Positions 25,396-36,205 of a stretch of 64,000 nt of DNA are shown here, one piece after another. Position 1 is the stretch's first letter; each line of letters begins with the position of its first letter. The DNA comes from Paraphysoderma sedebokerense (taxonomy: Eukaryota; Blastocladiomycota; Physodermatomycetes; Physodermatales; Physodermataceae): contig JAHLJZ010000009.1 of the NCBI GenBank assembly GCA_025602915.1, positions 248,001 to 312,000 of the forward strand, given 5' to 3'. The notes under the pieces were generated by a model. That model was not told the DNA's origin. It did not search any database and saw only the letters and a program-made list of their open reading frames with translations. The position numbers were made by a program, and so were the translations under genes.

Positions 25396-26376
25396 GTTGC
25401 TTATACAGAGTATAAAGTACAAACTGGAAGAATGAAAAAATTTTCAATGTAATTGCAAGTAAATTAACTGTACCTTTGATATGAACATCAACTGATCGAT
25501 ATTTCAACTGATAACTTTCTGTATCGAACCAAACGATTGGAAATTCGTTGACATAAATCTATTTGTTTGCTTATGTGGTTCACATATTTGGCCTTGACAT
25601 TTGGTTGTTCTGGCAAGGGTCAGAAGAACTAAAATATGAAGAGTTATCATGCATTCAGTCTTTGTATTCGTAGTAGATACTTGTGTGAACCGACTCTAAA
25701 GCAGCCAAAACAATGTTTCATAGTATCCGATAAGATAATAGTATTAGCTCAAAATAGCAGAGTTTACTTCTGCCGGGTCATTCTGCTATCAATTGCCTTA
25801 AACCGAAGCTTCACACTTCTGCCAGTCGTGGTAGATATATATGAAGCGCTTGCGAAAGGCGCCGCCACCTTGTCATTTCATTTTCTTGCAACGAGACAGA
25901 CAGGGAGAATAATAATATGCTGTGTTTCGCTGAAACTGATAGATTTAATTATTCGATGGTAATTATTCGATGGCTTCAATATACAAAATTCAATCCAGGT
26001 GACCTAAAAGTCAGAAGACGCGCTGGTTTGATATATTCAAACACCACGTCATTAATTTATTAATCAATTTTATTTGCTATAAATTTTAAACAAGACAGAC
26101 ATAGATGAATATATAGACATAACTAATGAGCTACTTCGTACACCCAAACAAAATATTGATCGTACTCTGCCTAATGTTGTCGATTTGGTAACATTGTATC
26201 ATGGTGTATCCTTGTGTAAGTTGCCCGACGGGGCCATATCAGAGAAGTTTCGCACAACAATAAGCCCAGTTTTCGATACTTCCACTTACTTTGTGCATAA
26301 GACAATTCACAGTTACAATCTACTGAATTCTTATTTTAGCCAAGCTTACTACACCTTTAAAAGTCGAGGGTTTACT
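25396..26376. other. Intergenic stretch between array members A and B
   Basis: About 980 AT-rich bases with no recognisable gene. A 108-codon open frame at 25636-25962 has no family features and is not conserved at the equivalent place elsewhere in the array, so I do not call it a gene. Confidence 0.4.
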
Positions 26377-27219
26377 TTACGGATCTCAAGAGCTAGCATT
26401 ATTGCCACCACCATCGCGTGCTGCTCGACTGCTTTGTCGGTCAGTTTCTTGGTTATATTCCTATTGAAAAAGGCAATGAATACGGAGTGCAAAACTCGAA
26501 CCAGAGAAAACACTCGTACTCCGTTGTACTACATTAAGTTGATTATCGCGGCTATTGTTTTCTTAATGTTATCAGACATATCTCATTTGCTGCAGACGTT
26601 TTTTTTTTTTGATTGACAGGCAGCGAATAACGACTTTACCAAGTTTTTCATGTTGGCAAAAGTGTCTTCACCATGTTATCTGCTGCCGTGTACGCCAATG
26701 TTGGTCTTCGGCGACTGGAATTATTTAATACTTTCATTCCCGAACGCATGCTGCATTTACCAACGATATTACTATTCTTCACCCCCTTCCTGCATAGTAA
26801 CTTCTGTATGTACTAATATCTACCGTACCGTGCATTTAAATTCCACTCAGTATGACACATACCGCTTGGCTGCCTTTTATACGTTTTACGGATGGATAAT
26901 TATAATATTTTGTGGGACCAGCGCCGCAATCTCATTTTTCGTCCTCCGCACGAAATCCAAACTATCAAAACCAACTGGCCTCGGAGTCCGCTTGTTCCGA
27001 ATTATTCCAATATTAATATGTGTTAATTTTATCCTACTTTTTTCAGCAATTATCTCGGATAGTGTTCTAACAGATAATCCTCAGTTATACGGTATCACCT
27101 TCATTCTCATTAGAGCGTGGTTTGGTGGGGAGCTGATTCTACATAATTATGTCCGACAATTAAGTAGACTGAATTCAGGAATGACTTCAAGTGTAAACTT
27201 GAATTATTGTGAAGATTAA
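26377..27219 (+). pseudogene. Seven-helix membrane protein, array member B, degenerate copy
   Basis: The stretch aligns along its whole length with members A, C and D, but the frame is broken. The first part reads 'ATTIACCSTALSVSFLVIF' and 'LIIAAIVFLMLSDISHLLQT' (helices 1-2), then meets an in-frame TGA just after a run of T at about 26600-26612. The region for helix 3 and the following loop is legible only in another frame (family motif VGLRRLELF). From about 26810 the frame of the last part resumes with 'VHLNSTQYDTYRLAAFYTF', 'FCGTSAAISFFVLRTKSKLS' and 'LIRAWFGGELILHNYVRQLS'. No ATG lies at the position used by the paralogues. This is a decayed host gene rather than an intron-bearing one: the only GT..AG pair around the stop would make an intron of about 24 bases. 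Confidence 0.75.
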
Positions 27220-27600
27220 ATATACTTATTCTGCAACTAATAAATCACGATGTCATATGGTTTCCTTAAGACACAAATTCTAAATAAATACGAATATTAT
27301 GGGTACAAATATTATGATTCATCCCGGAATTCCACGGAGAACTATTTCTTCAGCCGAAAACAGCGTCTCAAATGTTGAGAAAAGAGGTCATTGTATCATT
27401 TCTTCATTTTCAATCCAACCTCTAGGTGAAGTGCCGTTTCGAAGTTAAATCGCTCAATATATCAAAACAATTAGCCCTGGGCTGATCGATCAATTCACTG
27501 GTACAGCAACAACCCGCTTTTGCAGTCTTAACTCGAACACTTACACTTCGTACTTTCAGCAATTCTTCCGCTCCATTAGATACCAATGGTCGCTATTTGA
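27220..27600. other. Intergenic stretch between array members B and C
   Basis: About 380 AT-rich bases. The part near 27480-27530 resembles the region upstream of member A (ctgatc..atcaattcac), suggesting shared promoter ancestry. Nothing else is recognisable. Confidence 0.35.
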
Positions 27601-28482
27601 ATGGCAACCGCAAGAGTTGTTGCAACAGTAGTCGCGACATGCTCTACTATTTTGTCGGTCGGTTTCTTGAGTTTTTTCGTCATGAATACGAAAAGAGCGA
27701 AACCAGCAGATTCAGACAATAATTGCGCAGGCTCCGCTTATACAAATGCGTTTCACTTTATAAAATTAATTATTACAGCTCTATTATTCCTCATTTTATC
27801 TGACATATCGCACTTTACTCAAACATTTTTTATCGAAGGGCAAGCAATGAATAAAACGATGGATGTACGTTTTTATAGAATATTCCAAGTCGGAAAGAGT
27901 GTTTTCAATTTAATAGCTACGGCAATATACGCAGTTGTCGGCCTTCAGAGGTTGGAGTTATTTCAAGTATTCATTCCCCAACGCCTTCGTCGGTTGCCTT
28001 CTATATTACAGTCTATTACAAAATTTGTAGCTCCATCATCTATTATGACTGCAACTTGCTTTCATGTATATCGAATAGTGCATATAGAGTCAACGGAATA
28101 CGATGTACTCCGCTTAGCTGCTGTATTCATGTACAGCACTTGGATAATCTTCATTTTCTGTGGGACAAGTGCCACACTTTCTTACCTCGTTATCCGTACA
28201 AAATCCAAATTATCCAAACCAACAGATAATACCATTCGGCTATTTCGAATTATTTTGTTATCAATTGGTACCAATTATATAGTCATGTTTTCGGCAGTCG
28301 CCTCGGATGCTATGCTACTGAATAATCTCGCGTTTTCCGGCATTTCGTTCATTCTTGTAAGAGTTTGGTTCGCGGGGGAATTGGTTCTACATTATTATGT
28401 CCGACAATTGATCAATTTGAATGATTCAATATCTTCAAGTTTACAATGTTGCGACGCGAGGATAAAGCCTGAATATCCATAG
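27601..28482 (+). CDS. Seven-helix membrane protein, array member C
   Basis: This intronless gene of 293 residues has the same seven hydrophobic segments and motif series as A and D: 'LILSDISHFTQTFFIEGQA', 'VRFYRIFQVGKSVFN', 'VGLQRLELFQVFIPQR', 'FHVYRIVHIES', 'FCGTSATLSYLVIRTKSKLS', 'SGISFILVRVWFAGELVLHY'. The loop after helix 1 differs from A and D: it lacks MESETPRKG and instead has an Asp/Asn/Cys-containing stretch. The C-tail is short and holds a Cys pair (QCCD) that might be lipidated, though that is only a guess. The frame is intact and the helices are conserved, so selection on the protein is likely. The family is unrecognised; a ligand or signal cannot be inferred. Confidence 0.8.
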   Translation: MATARVVATVVATCSTILSVGFLSFFVMNTKRAKPADSDNNCAGSAYTNAFHFIKLIITALLFLILSDISHFTQTFFIEGQAMNKTMDVRFYRIFQVGKSVFNLIATAIYAVVGLQRLELFQVFIPQRLRRLPSILQSITKFVAPSSIMTATCFHVYRIVHIESTEYDVLRLAAVFMYSTWIIFIFCGTSATLSYLVIRTKSKLSKPTDNTIRLFRIILLSIGTNYIVMFSAVASDAMLLNNLAFSGISFILVRVWFAGELVLHYYVRQLINLNDSISSSLQCCDARIKPEYP

Positions 28483-29286
28483 TAATATATAATGTCCGAA
28501 TGCTCAATATGCAGAATATTGCAGTATGGCGAAAGTCAGTCACCACTCAACTATAGAGAGATAAAATTCCGATGCCATTGCACTGAATTGATATATGTAG
28601 GTCTTCTCGCCCTTAAGGTCATTTGCCAACCGTTTCGTGTTGCGTATAAGTGTCACAGATTTCTTACTTAATCCAGCTCATTATGTTTTATACTGCCAAA
28701 TTGTGTCAGGCGATTTGTTCAAAGCATACAAATGTTCCTGTATAATTCGAAGTGTTTGTATTATTGGTTTGTAGGATATATGGAATGAATTGTCGTCAAA
28801 TCATATAATCAAAACTTGAGAATATTTGGCCTAGCTGGACTTGAAGTCCGCTCATGAAATCCCAATGTTTTGCGCCGATCCTATTCCAAGGGACTGTTAT
28901 TGCCTCGCTTGGCCTCTCAAGTAAAAACGAAATATAGTGATCCAAACTGTGAGTATAGGAGGCAATATCATATGAATTCTTGAAGAGAGTCATGATCCGT
29001 TGTATTGTAAAGACTTATGCAAAGTGTAATATTGACAGATCTTGATTTGGCTGCATTTTATTGCTATTATATATGACTATTATACTATATGCTGTCTATT
29101 CCTTTTATAGCCGCACCAAAGTTGGTCCCGGAAGTGCTGTTTTCGCACATTCGTATAAAGTGCCCGTGTGGGCCGAAATTGACCCAGCTGCCACCTATTC
29201 AAGAAAACCCCCGTTTCGAAACCCCGGATACATTACGCTTTTATTGCATTGAAGAGTTTTCATTTGTCAAGCGCAGTGAGATATAG
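28483..29286. other. Intergenic stretch between array members C and D
   Basis: About 800 AT-rich bases with only short open frames. I see no fragment of a further array member and no RNA gene. Confidence 0.35.
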
Positions 29287-30174
29287 ATGGCCACTTCTGG
29301 AGTTGTTACGGCAAGAATAGTTGCCACTGTCGTCGCGTGTTGCTCTACCATTTTGTCGGTTGGTTTCTTGAGTGTCTTTCTTATTAACTCCAAGAAAGCA
29401 AAAGAGATGGAATCCGAAACTCCTCGCAAAGGGGTTACTCGTATTCATCCACTTCGGTTCATGAATCTAATTATTACTGCGCTTGTATTTCTAATCTTAT
29501 CGGATATTTCGCATTTCTCTCAGACATTTTTTATTGAAGGTCAAGCAGCGAGTATAGTTTCCGATGTGCGGTTTTATCGAATATTTCAAGTTGGCAAAAG
29601 CATTTTTAATTTGGTAGCGGCGGAAATTTACGCTATTGTTGGCTTACAGCGGTTAGAACTATTTCAAGTGTTCATTCCGAAGCGCATACGACAGTTACCA
29701 ACAATACTGCAGACTATTACGCACTTCGTTGCCTTTTCATCTATCATTATTGCCACATGTTTTCATGTCTATCGTATAGTGCATTTAGATGCAAAACAAT
29801 ACGATTCATACCGTTTGGCTGCCGTCTTTACATATAGCGTATGGATAATTCTAATCTTTTGCGGGACAAGCGCCACACTTTCTTATTTCGTCATACGTAC
29901 CAAATCCAAACTGGCGATGCCAACCGAAGAGACTCTCCGCTTATTTCGAATTATTCCATTATCCATTGGCTTGAACGACATTATAATGTTTTCAGCATTC
30001 GCTTCAGATGCGCTGCTTATGAACAACCTTGCGGTCTCCGGTATTTCGTTCATACTTGTGAGGGTATGGTTTGCTGGTGAATTGATACTGCATTATTACG
30101 TTCGCAAATTGAGTAGACTTAATAATACAATGACTTCAAGTATTAAATCCAGCACTCGTGACGAGCAAATATGA
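29287..30174 (+). CDS. Seven-helix membrane protein, array member D
   Basis: This intronless gene of 295 residues starts MATSGVVTARIVATVVACC. It has seven hydrophobic helices with the same spacing as A and C, and motifs 'LILSDISHFSQTFFIEGQA', 'FYRIFQVGKSIFNLVAAEI', 'VGLQRLELFQVFIPKR', 'FHVYRIVHLDAKQYD', 'FCGTSATLSYFVIRTKSKL' and 'LVRVWFAGELILHYYVRKLS'. The segment from helix 1 to helix 2 ('MESETPRKG', then 'LRFMNLIITALVFLILSDIS') is nearly the same as in member A, although two copies lie between them. Predicted location is a cellular membrane. It may be a receptor or sensor by topology only; no known signature was found. Confidence 0.8.
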   Translation: MATSGVVTARIVATVVACCSTILSVGFLSVFLINSKKAKEMESETPRKGVTRIHPLRFMNLIITALVFLILSDISHFSQTFFIEGQAASIVSDVRFYRIFQVGKSIFNLVAAEIYAIVGLQRLELFQVFIPKRIRQLPTILQTITHFVAFSSIIIATCFHVYRIVHLDAKQYDSYRLAAVFTYSVWIILIFCGTSATLSYFVIRTKSKLAMPTEETLRLFRIIPLSIGLNDIIMFSAFASDALLMNNLAVSGISFILVRVWFAGELILHYYVRKLSRLNNTMTSSIKSSTRDEQI

Positions 30175-30936
30175 AGGTAGCGAATATCGGAGGGGATGAT
30201 ATGTTGGAAGTAATCTTTATCAATACTCCAGCTTGATTGACATATCGTTAAACGCCTGAGTGATCACTGTAATAATATTTTGATATTAATATATACGAGT
30301 TTGAAAACCTCGTCCTTCAATGGTAACAACCATCAATTGTGTACGAATTTAACCCTAGCTGATTCCAAATGAGCTCATCGAGTAATACTGCAATCTACAT
30401 ACAATAGTTTCCTTCAGTACATTGGCACATAAGCTGCGATGAACCTTAACATTTGGCGCGTCCGCAGTCGCCAGAATTATTACTGCCAGTCAAACAATTT
30501 AATCGGATTTCTTTATCAATATATTGTTTCGAAAGGTACCGTAAATCTTACTGCGACATATAAGAAGAAGACGAGTAACTGAGTTACTGATAAGCATCAT
30601 TGTCCAGTGGGATTAGATTCAACATTTCCGACTTACTATCCGAATTCATCAAATCACTTTTACCTCTTTCTTCACTGCCATTATTACAGAATGGTCTTCG
30701 TTTAGACATGGCTCACCCCTCTAGAGTGTATAATTGAGGAGAGAAAACTGATTCCTGTCAACTGGCATTTCCATGTCCTCATCGTCGCAAAATAGAACGG
30801 GCAAACGCTGGCGTGATGCGACACGTGACACACGAGTGGGGAAACCTCAGAGCCAAGTCGCTCTCTAAGCTCCATCCATCGTCATTCCGGAATTCGCATA
30901 TCCATCGTTCCTGCATTTAAGCGACATCAACGACAA
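30175..30936. promoter_or_regulatory. Intergenic region upstream of the epsin gene
   Basis: About 760 bases. A CACGTG E-box lies in 'gcgacacgtgacac' near 30820, about 115 bases before the epsin start. Several short pyrimidine-rich tracts follow. No coding exon is seen. Confidence 0.35.
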
Positions 30937-33251
30937 ATGACTCATGCTGCAAGAGGCGCTATGCGCCAAATGTAATTGCCTTCTTTTCCCTGTCTTCGTC
31001 CTGCGGCGCTGGCTAATACCCTCTCTTAATTTCTGTCACAGGAAAAATATCGCTAAAGGGTACACTGATATCGAGCAGAAAGTGAGAGAAGCGACCTCAA
31101 ATGACCCATGGGGTCCCAATAGCACTCTGATGGCTGAAATTGCTGATGCTACTTATTCACCGTATGTGTTATCATGTTCCATTCGATGGAACGGAATCCT
31201 CATATATTAACGGTGGACTTGTACAATTGTAGCCACGAATTCTTACTTATTATGAAAATGATCGATAAGCGTATGAATGACCATGGCAAAAACTGGCGCC
31301 ATGTCTTTAAGGTAGTGTAATGTAAATCTGACCAGTATTTTGCATTTGTCTGACTTCATTGTATTCTCCGTGACAGGCCCTCACCCTTCTTGACTATATT
31401 ATTCATATGGGATCGGAGCAAGTTGTCAATTACACTAAGGAAAATCTTTACATCATTAAAACACTTAAAGAATTTCAATTTATTGACGAAGAAGGGAAAG
31501 ACCAGGGACAAAACGGTGTGTTGATTTCGAATAATGTTCCCTTTATTACATTGAAAATGAACTTACATCGGCTTTATTTCGATAGTTCGACAGAAAGCTA
31601 AAGACATGACCGCTTTATTATCGGACGAGGCAAGACTAAGAGATGAAAGATCCCAGAGATCGACCATGCGAGATCGCATGACCGGACGAGCATATGATGA
31701 AGGTGGTTATATCCCATCTTCTAGTGGAACTATCAAGGACAGGTATCCTGAAAGAATGGAACGAGCTATGACAGCTCAAGAGGAGAGAGATTTACAAAGG
31801 GCAATAGAAGAAAGCAAGAGATTAGCACAGGAGCAGGAAGGTCGGCAGAAATCTCAACTAAGGTATTGAATCGGTCCTTGTTTACGATTGCTTAACATGT
31901 TCACTTATGACTCCGATTTCAGTGAAGAGGAACAGCTTCGAAGAGCCATAGAACTTTCAAAACAAGAAGAAGAAAAAAGGTTTGCTGTTGCATCCCGTTA
32001 TGAACGTTCATATGCCATATGACTGATTTCGCATTAATACAACAGAGCGCAACGACACAACAAGCAAAACGATATGATTGATCTCTTTGGATCCGTCGAC
32101 GACGGGTATGCCAATCCATACGGGCAAAATGCAATGCCGCAGCAGCAACAGCAATCGTTTGATCCATTTGGCATGAATCCTACTGGTGGCTATGATTCAT
32201 TTGGAAACAATCAGCAGTCGTATGATCCCTTCGCTGCGCCAAATCAGACATATAATCAACAGGGCAATCCTTTTGGCCAGCCCCAGCGCACCAATAATCC
32301 ATTTGGGGGAGCCAGTGGAGGTTTTGGGGCTCCTGTCCAGACCATGAATACTGGAGGCAGTGTTAACAGTTATGGTTCGGGTGGTTATGGAGTAACAAAT
32401 CATGTATGTGTTGTCACTGTTCAATGCTGCCCTTGAAAATTTAATACTGACGTAGCCAAAGGTCACTGGTGATAATCCGAATGCAAGACTTGCAAACATT
32501 GTTAAGGCCAGCCAACAGATTGACCCCTTTACAGGAATGGCTAGTGGAAATCGAGTCGCAAGCACTCCGTAAGTATCAGATCTGTCATTGAGATTGTCCA
32601 TTGGAATGGTTGACTGATTCCATATTTTTGCTTAGTGGATCGACTATGATCAGCACTCAAAATACAGGATCAACTTTCAACCCATTCTCCTCCTCCACAA
32701 ACACCACTCAGCAGCCAGATTTATTCGCCCCTGTCGGCAACGATATGTTTTCCAGCCAGTTTCCGCAAACGACGCCTATGTCCCATTCATCATCAAACCC
32801 CTCTACCAAACCAATTGTTGACCTAGATAATCTAATGGGACCTAGCCAAAGTTCTTCCTCCAATATGGGAACTTCGGTATTTGGTAATTCAAAGAATCCC
32901 TTTGGAAGTAGTGGAAGCAGCTCCGGCGGCGCGAACAAGCAGTACGATTGGGCCTCTTCTGGTTCCAAGAGCAACAAATCGTTAAATGAATTGGCAATGC
33001 AGAGTCAGCCTACACCCATGGGCAGCGGTGGAATGCAAAGTACAGGCAGTTTTGGAATGGGAACCGGTATGGGTGCAGGTTCAGGTTTTGGCAATGCTGG
33101 AATGATGGGGAACGGTATGCAAATGGGAGGTATGAATGGTGGTATGGGGAGAGGATCTGGGATGCCGCCTGCTGTACAAAATCCGTTCGCAGCAAACCCA
33201 GGAATGATGGCACAAAACAACGGTGGCTTTGGACAAAACCGAGGATGGTAG
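30937..33251 (+). CDS. Epsin (ENTH domain endocytic adaptor)
   Basis: Nine exons join in frame: 30937-30971, 31042-31161, 31233-31311, 31377-31515, 31586-31862, 31923-31979, 32045-32403, 32456-32568 and 32636-33251. The N-terminus (MTHAARGAMRQMKNIAKGYT) begins the ENTH domain: 'EQKVREATSNDPWGPNSTLM', 'HEFLLIMKMIDKRMN', 'NWRHVFKALTLLDYIIHMGS' and 'KDQGQNVRQKAKDMTALLSD'. Two ubiquitin-interacting motifs follow ('ERDLQRAIEESKRLAQ', 'EEEQLRRAIELSKQEEE'), then 'NDMIDLFG', which resembles a clathrin box, then several DPF and NPF motifs for AP-2 and EH-domain partners. The C-terminal part is Gly/Met/Asn-rich. Epsins bind PI(4,5)P2 and bend the plasma membrane during clathrin-mediated endocytosis. 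The architecture is complete. Confidence 0.95.
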
Positions 33252-33469
33252 TACTTATTCATTTTGTAAAAAATAGCAAAAACGAAACTGGAATTTTTAA
33301 AAATTTCTGCAATTGTGTGATTTGTATAGTTTAAATAACACGTCGAGTTGGCCCGTGCACTATGTTCGGTGTGAAGTCGTTCCCATCTGCAAAATTCCCC
33401 AACGACCGGCATCCGTATAATTTGGTCGATCTCTCCACTTCTAAATTGTTCGGCATTGCGTTATCAAAC

Positions 33470-34712
33470 ATGGATCCAGAAAGTATGCTCGATATGTCCC
33501 TCGACGATATTATAAAAACGAAAAAAAGTAAACCGGCTTCCCAGAATCGGCCGAATGCGACATCTGCTAAAGCTAAGCAAACACAGACATCAAAATCTGC
33601 TCGATCGACACCTTACTCTCTCAATCGTCCTATCAAGGGTAATCCTTCTAATCCTCGGGCACCTTTTAAATCATCTGCCGGTGGGAGTGTTATGAATCGG
33701 TTAGGCGGAAAGCCAAATTTACAGAAGACACAATTGACAACAGCATCAGCAAAACGACGGACGAGTTTCCCCTCATCGACTGATCTCAGTATAAGTATTG
33801 TAAATGACTTTAGAGGGCCTAACGTATGCTTTTATTCATGCTTCGTATTATTCTACATTGGTTGTTGTACTTATCATTTTAAACCTATCATTCTATGGGT
33901 TTGTTTTCTTCTACTAGCGCCGCTCACAACCCGCACTTGCTTCAAGCAATCTTAGATCCCAGAATTCCAACAACCAAAATGCAAATCAACAATGGAGTCA
34001 CGATAAATTCTTTGAAGTGAATAACGCTGTAGCTGTAAATACTCGCAAACCCCTTCCGCAACCACGACAGTCAGTCGTCATTCCAGCAGAACCGGAGCCA
34101 ACCGTTGCACCAATCAGTAACGGCGGGTACAAGCAAATTCTGCCGAGTGGAGTCGTTGTTGGGGGTATGGTGAGTGATGCTGTCGCACCCGCTCCACAGA
34201 GGGTAGTGGTGCCTGTCAGTGTCGGTCAAGTTGGTGGAACTGGAATTGTAGGAATATCGAGAATGCATAGTGCTGGTGTCACTCCATCAGCGAGTGCAGT
34301 AACTATTAGGGTATCGAATCTTCATAGGGGCGCTTCAATCGAAGATATCAAGGTAACAATTTCAGTGTGTTTCGAGAGATTGAGCTATATGTTGATTTCA
34401 TTTCGTAGACTGTGTTTTCTCATTTTGGAGATATTACGGAATGTCGATTACAAACTGATGCGGCTGGGCAATCACTCGGTATAGCAACGATATCATATAC
34501 CACGAGGGCAGCGGCGCAAGCGGCTATGCAGGAGTATCATAACCGATCCGTTGACGGTAAGTTTACTATACATCACGGCTCAAGTTCTTGAACTTTCTTT
34601 AATGTTAGTTTTGCGTCATAAAGGTTTCGTTTTGAAAGTAGAGTTCGTGAAGGCCGGGCCTCCTGTTGCTTCCATAGCCGGAATCGCATCATTCCTGCGA
34701 TCATCAAAGTAA
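33470..34712 (+). CDS. ALYREF/Yra1-like RNA export adaptor (RRM protein)
   Basis: Four exons join in frame (33470-33823, 33918-34352, 34409-34556, 34624-34712), giving about 341 residues. The start is the ATG at 33470 because it opens directly into 'MLDMSLDDIIKTKKS', the N-terminal REF box of ALYREF/Yra1/POLDIP3 proteins that binds the UAP56/Sub2 helicase. A basic, Ser/Asn-rich linker follows. The RRM is at the C-terminus: 'AVTIRVSNLHRGASIEDIK', 'TVFSHFGDITECRLQTD', 'GIATISYTTRAAAQAAMQEY' and 'LKVEFVKAG'. The protein stops about 15 residues after the RRM, so the C-terminal REF box that ends Yra1 is not seen. Likely role: handing mRNA to the export receptor. POLDIP3-like is an alternative name. 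Confidence 0.85.
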
Positions 34713-34919
34713 ATCCTTCATAGAAGGGTAGCATAACGTCATTAAACTTGTAATAAGACATGACTGGATGGGCTAGTCGTCTGCCGTCCGGAGGATCTGA
34801 TTTATTTCACATGTGATTATTGTTTGAAGTGGCGGAGGATATGGTTGTCATTAGTTTGTCAACTGATTTATATCAAGAATAAGCGCGAACTTTGCGAGCA
34901 ATAAAAACGAACTATTGTA

Positions 34920-35997
34920 TTATTCCCTATTGACCAATACAAACAATCCCAATATACCCAACACCGCGTACTTCACCTGCGGGAAATCATTCATTACAAT
35001 CGTCACGTATCCAACGGATGGGACGTACCTGAAAACACAAGCCAACGTAAGTAAGACTAAGAACCGACAACGAAATGTTTGGACAAGAAACGGAAGTACG
35101 ATACCCTTTAACCCGCCCAACAATATCCTTTGGCTTTATCCATTTCTGGCCAGGGTTGTATAACCCACGGTCATCGACTGGGTTATTATCTCCTTTCGTT
35201 AAGATGAATGTATCATTGGACTTGATGCTATTGGCCAAAATATGATCATCAATAAAAAGTCAGTACGAATACTTCAATCATTACTTCCCATGACCACAAT
35301 CTCGCACGTCTACAACAGCCTGAAGAGGGAATAAAGGGAATAAAAGAGATGCCGAAATACATACTCTTCATGAACTCTAACAACTCTATGCACAATCGGT
35401 ATTTCTTTTCCTTCAAGTTTAAACACCACGATATCTCCGGCTCTTATCGGTTCCGATGACATTTGTAAAAATAATAAATCTCCCCGATAAAATGCTGGTT
35501 CCATAGATCCTCTGTTTGTTTTTATGTTGTATATAAGAATTAGGGATCAAAATAATTGTATATTTGATTGGGTCGAAAGTCACAGATTATTGTTTCATGA
35601 TCGATGTGTATGTTTTGATTGATTGCCCGTTTTTTGTTTTTTGATTACAGACAAAGAGATTCATGAATCAATGAATAGGATCGAAAGGGAACAAGTTAGT
35701 ATAATCAATACAGAAAGAATGTTTGACGAGAAAGCGAAACAAGCAGGCAAAATACAAACGTCAGTACAACAACAATTGGACTCTCCGTGTTGAATAATAA
35801 TCCCAGTCCTTTCCATATAACCAAAGCCGAAGACACTATCAGGAGAAAGTTCAATATTTGTAGTGCAATCTACATATGATGTTTTTGGTTCAATGGAAGT
35901 GGAAAGAGTTAAATCGTGTTGTTGCAATCAGATATAATGGGTGAAGGCGTACCTGTCTGATTGAAAAGGATCGCAGGGTTTTTAGTGCTTCAATCAT
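34920..35997 (-). CDS. SEC11: Signal peptidase complex catalytic subunit SEC11
   Basis: This is a multi-exon gene. Exon 1 (from 35997) reads [15 protein letters not shown]. The next exon gives '[20 protein letters not shown]', the transmembrane anchor, followed by '[18 protein letters not shown]' across an intron. The Ser of GSMEP is the catalytic nucleophile. Downstream are 'GDLLFLQMS', '[20 protein letters not shown]' (catalytic His in place of the bacterial Lys), '[17 protein letters not shown]' (catalytic Asp region), 'DIVGRVKGY' and a C-terminal hydrophobic helix ([16 protein letters not shown]). It cleaves signal peptides in the ER. Length and motif set match yeast Sec11 throughout. The gene converges on the ALYREF-like gene. 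Confidence 0.95.
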
Positions 35998-36205
35998 CGT
36001 TTTGGATATGGAATATTGATATTATTATCGTAACTTGATGAGAAATGCAATCAAGTCAAATGTAAGGGTAGAGGGTATTCTCTTATGACCGAGGAAAGGT
36101 TTTGTTTGGCCTCAGACGACACGTCAACAAGCGTTCTCTCGGATTTATCAGTACAGTAGGGAAACTAGATTGTACAGCATATACATTATACAATGAGCGA
36201 CAATT

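Noticed and set aside
25636-25962. 108-codon frame between array members A and B
   Set aside because: No motif, no clear hydrophobic or domain pattern, and no equivalent in the other gaps of the array.
26600-26625. GT..AG pair around the stop in array member B as a possible intron
   Set aside because: It would be about 24 bases, far below the other introns here, and a second frame break lies downstream; decay is the simpler reading.
34573-34761. 62-codon frame on the minus strand with a membrane-protein look (MSYYKFNDVMLPFYEG)
   Set aside because: It overlaps the last exon of the ALYREF-like gene, which completes a clear RRM on the other strand; this frame is a shadow.
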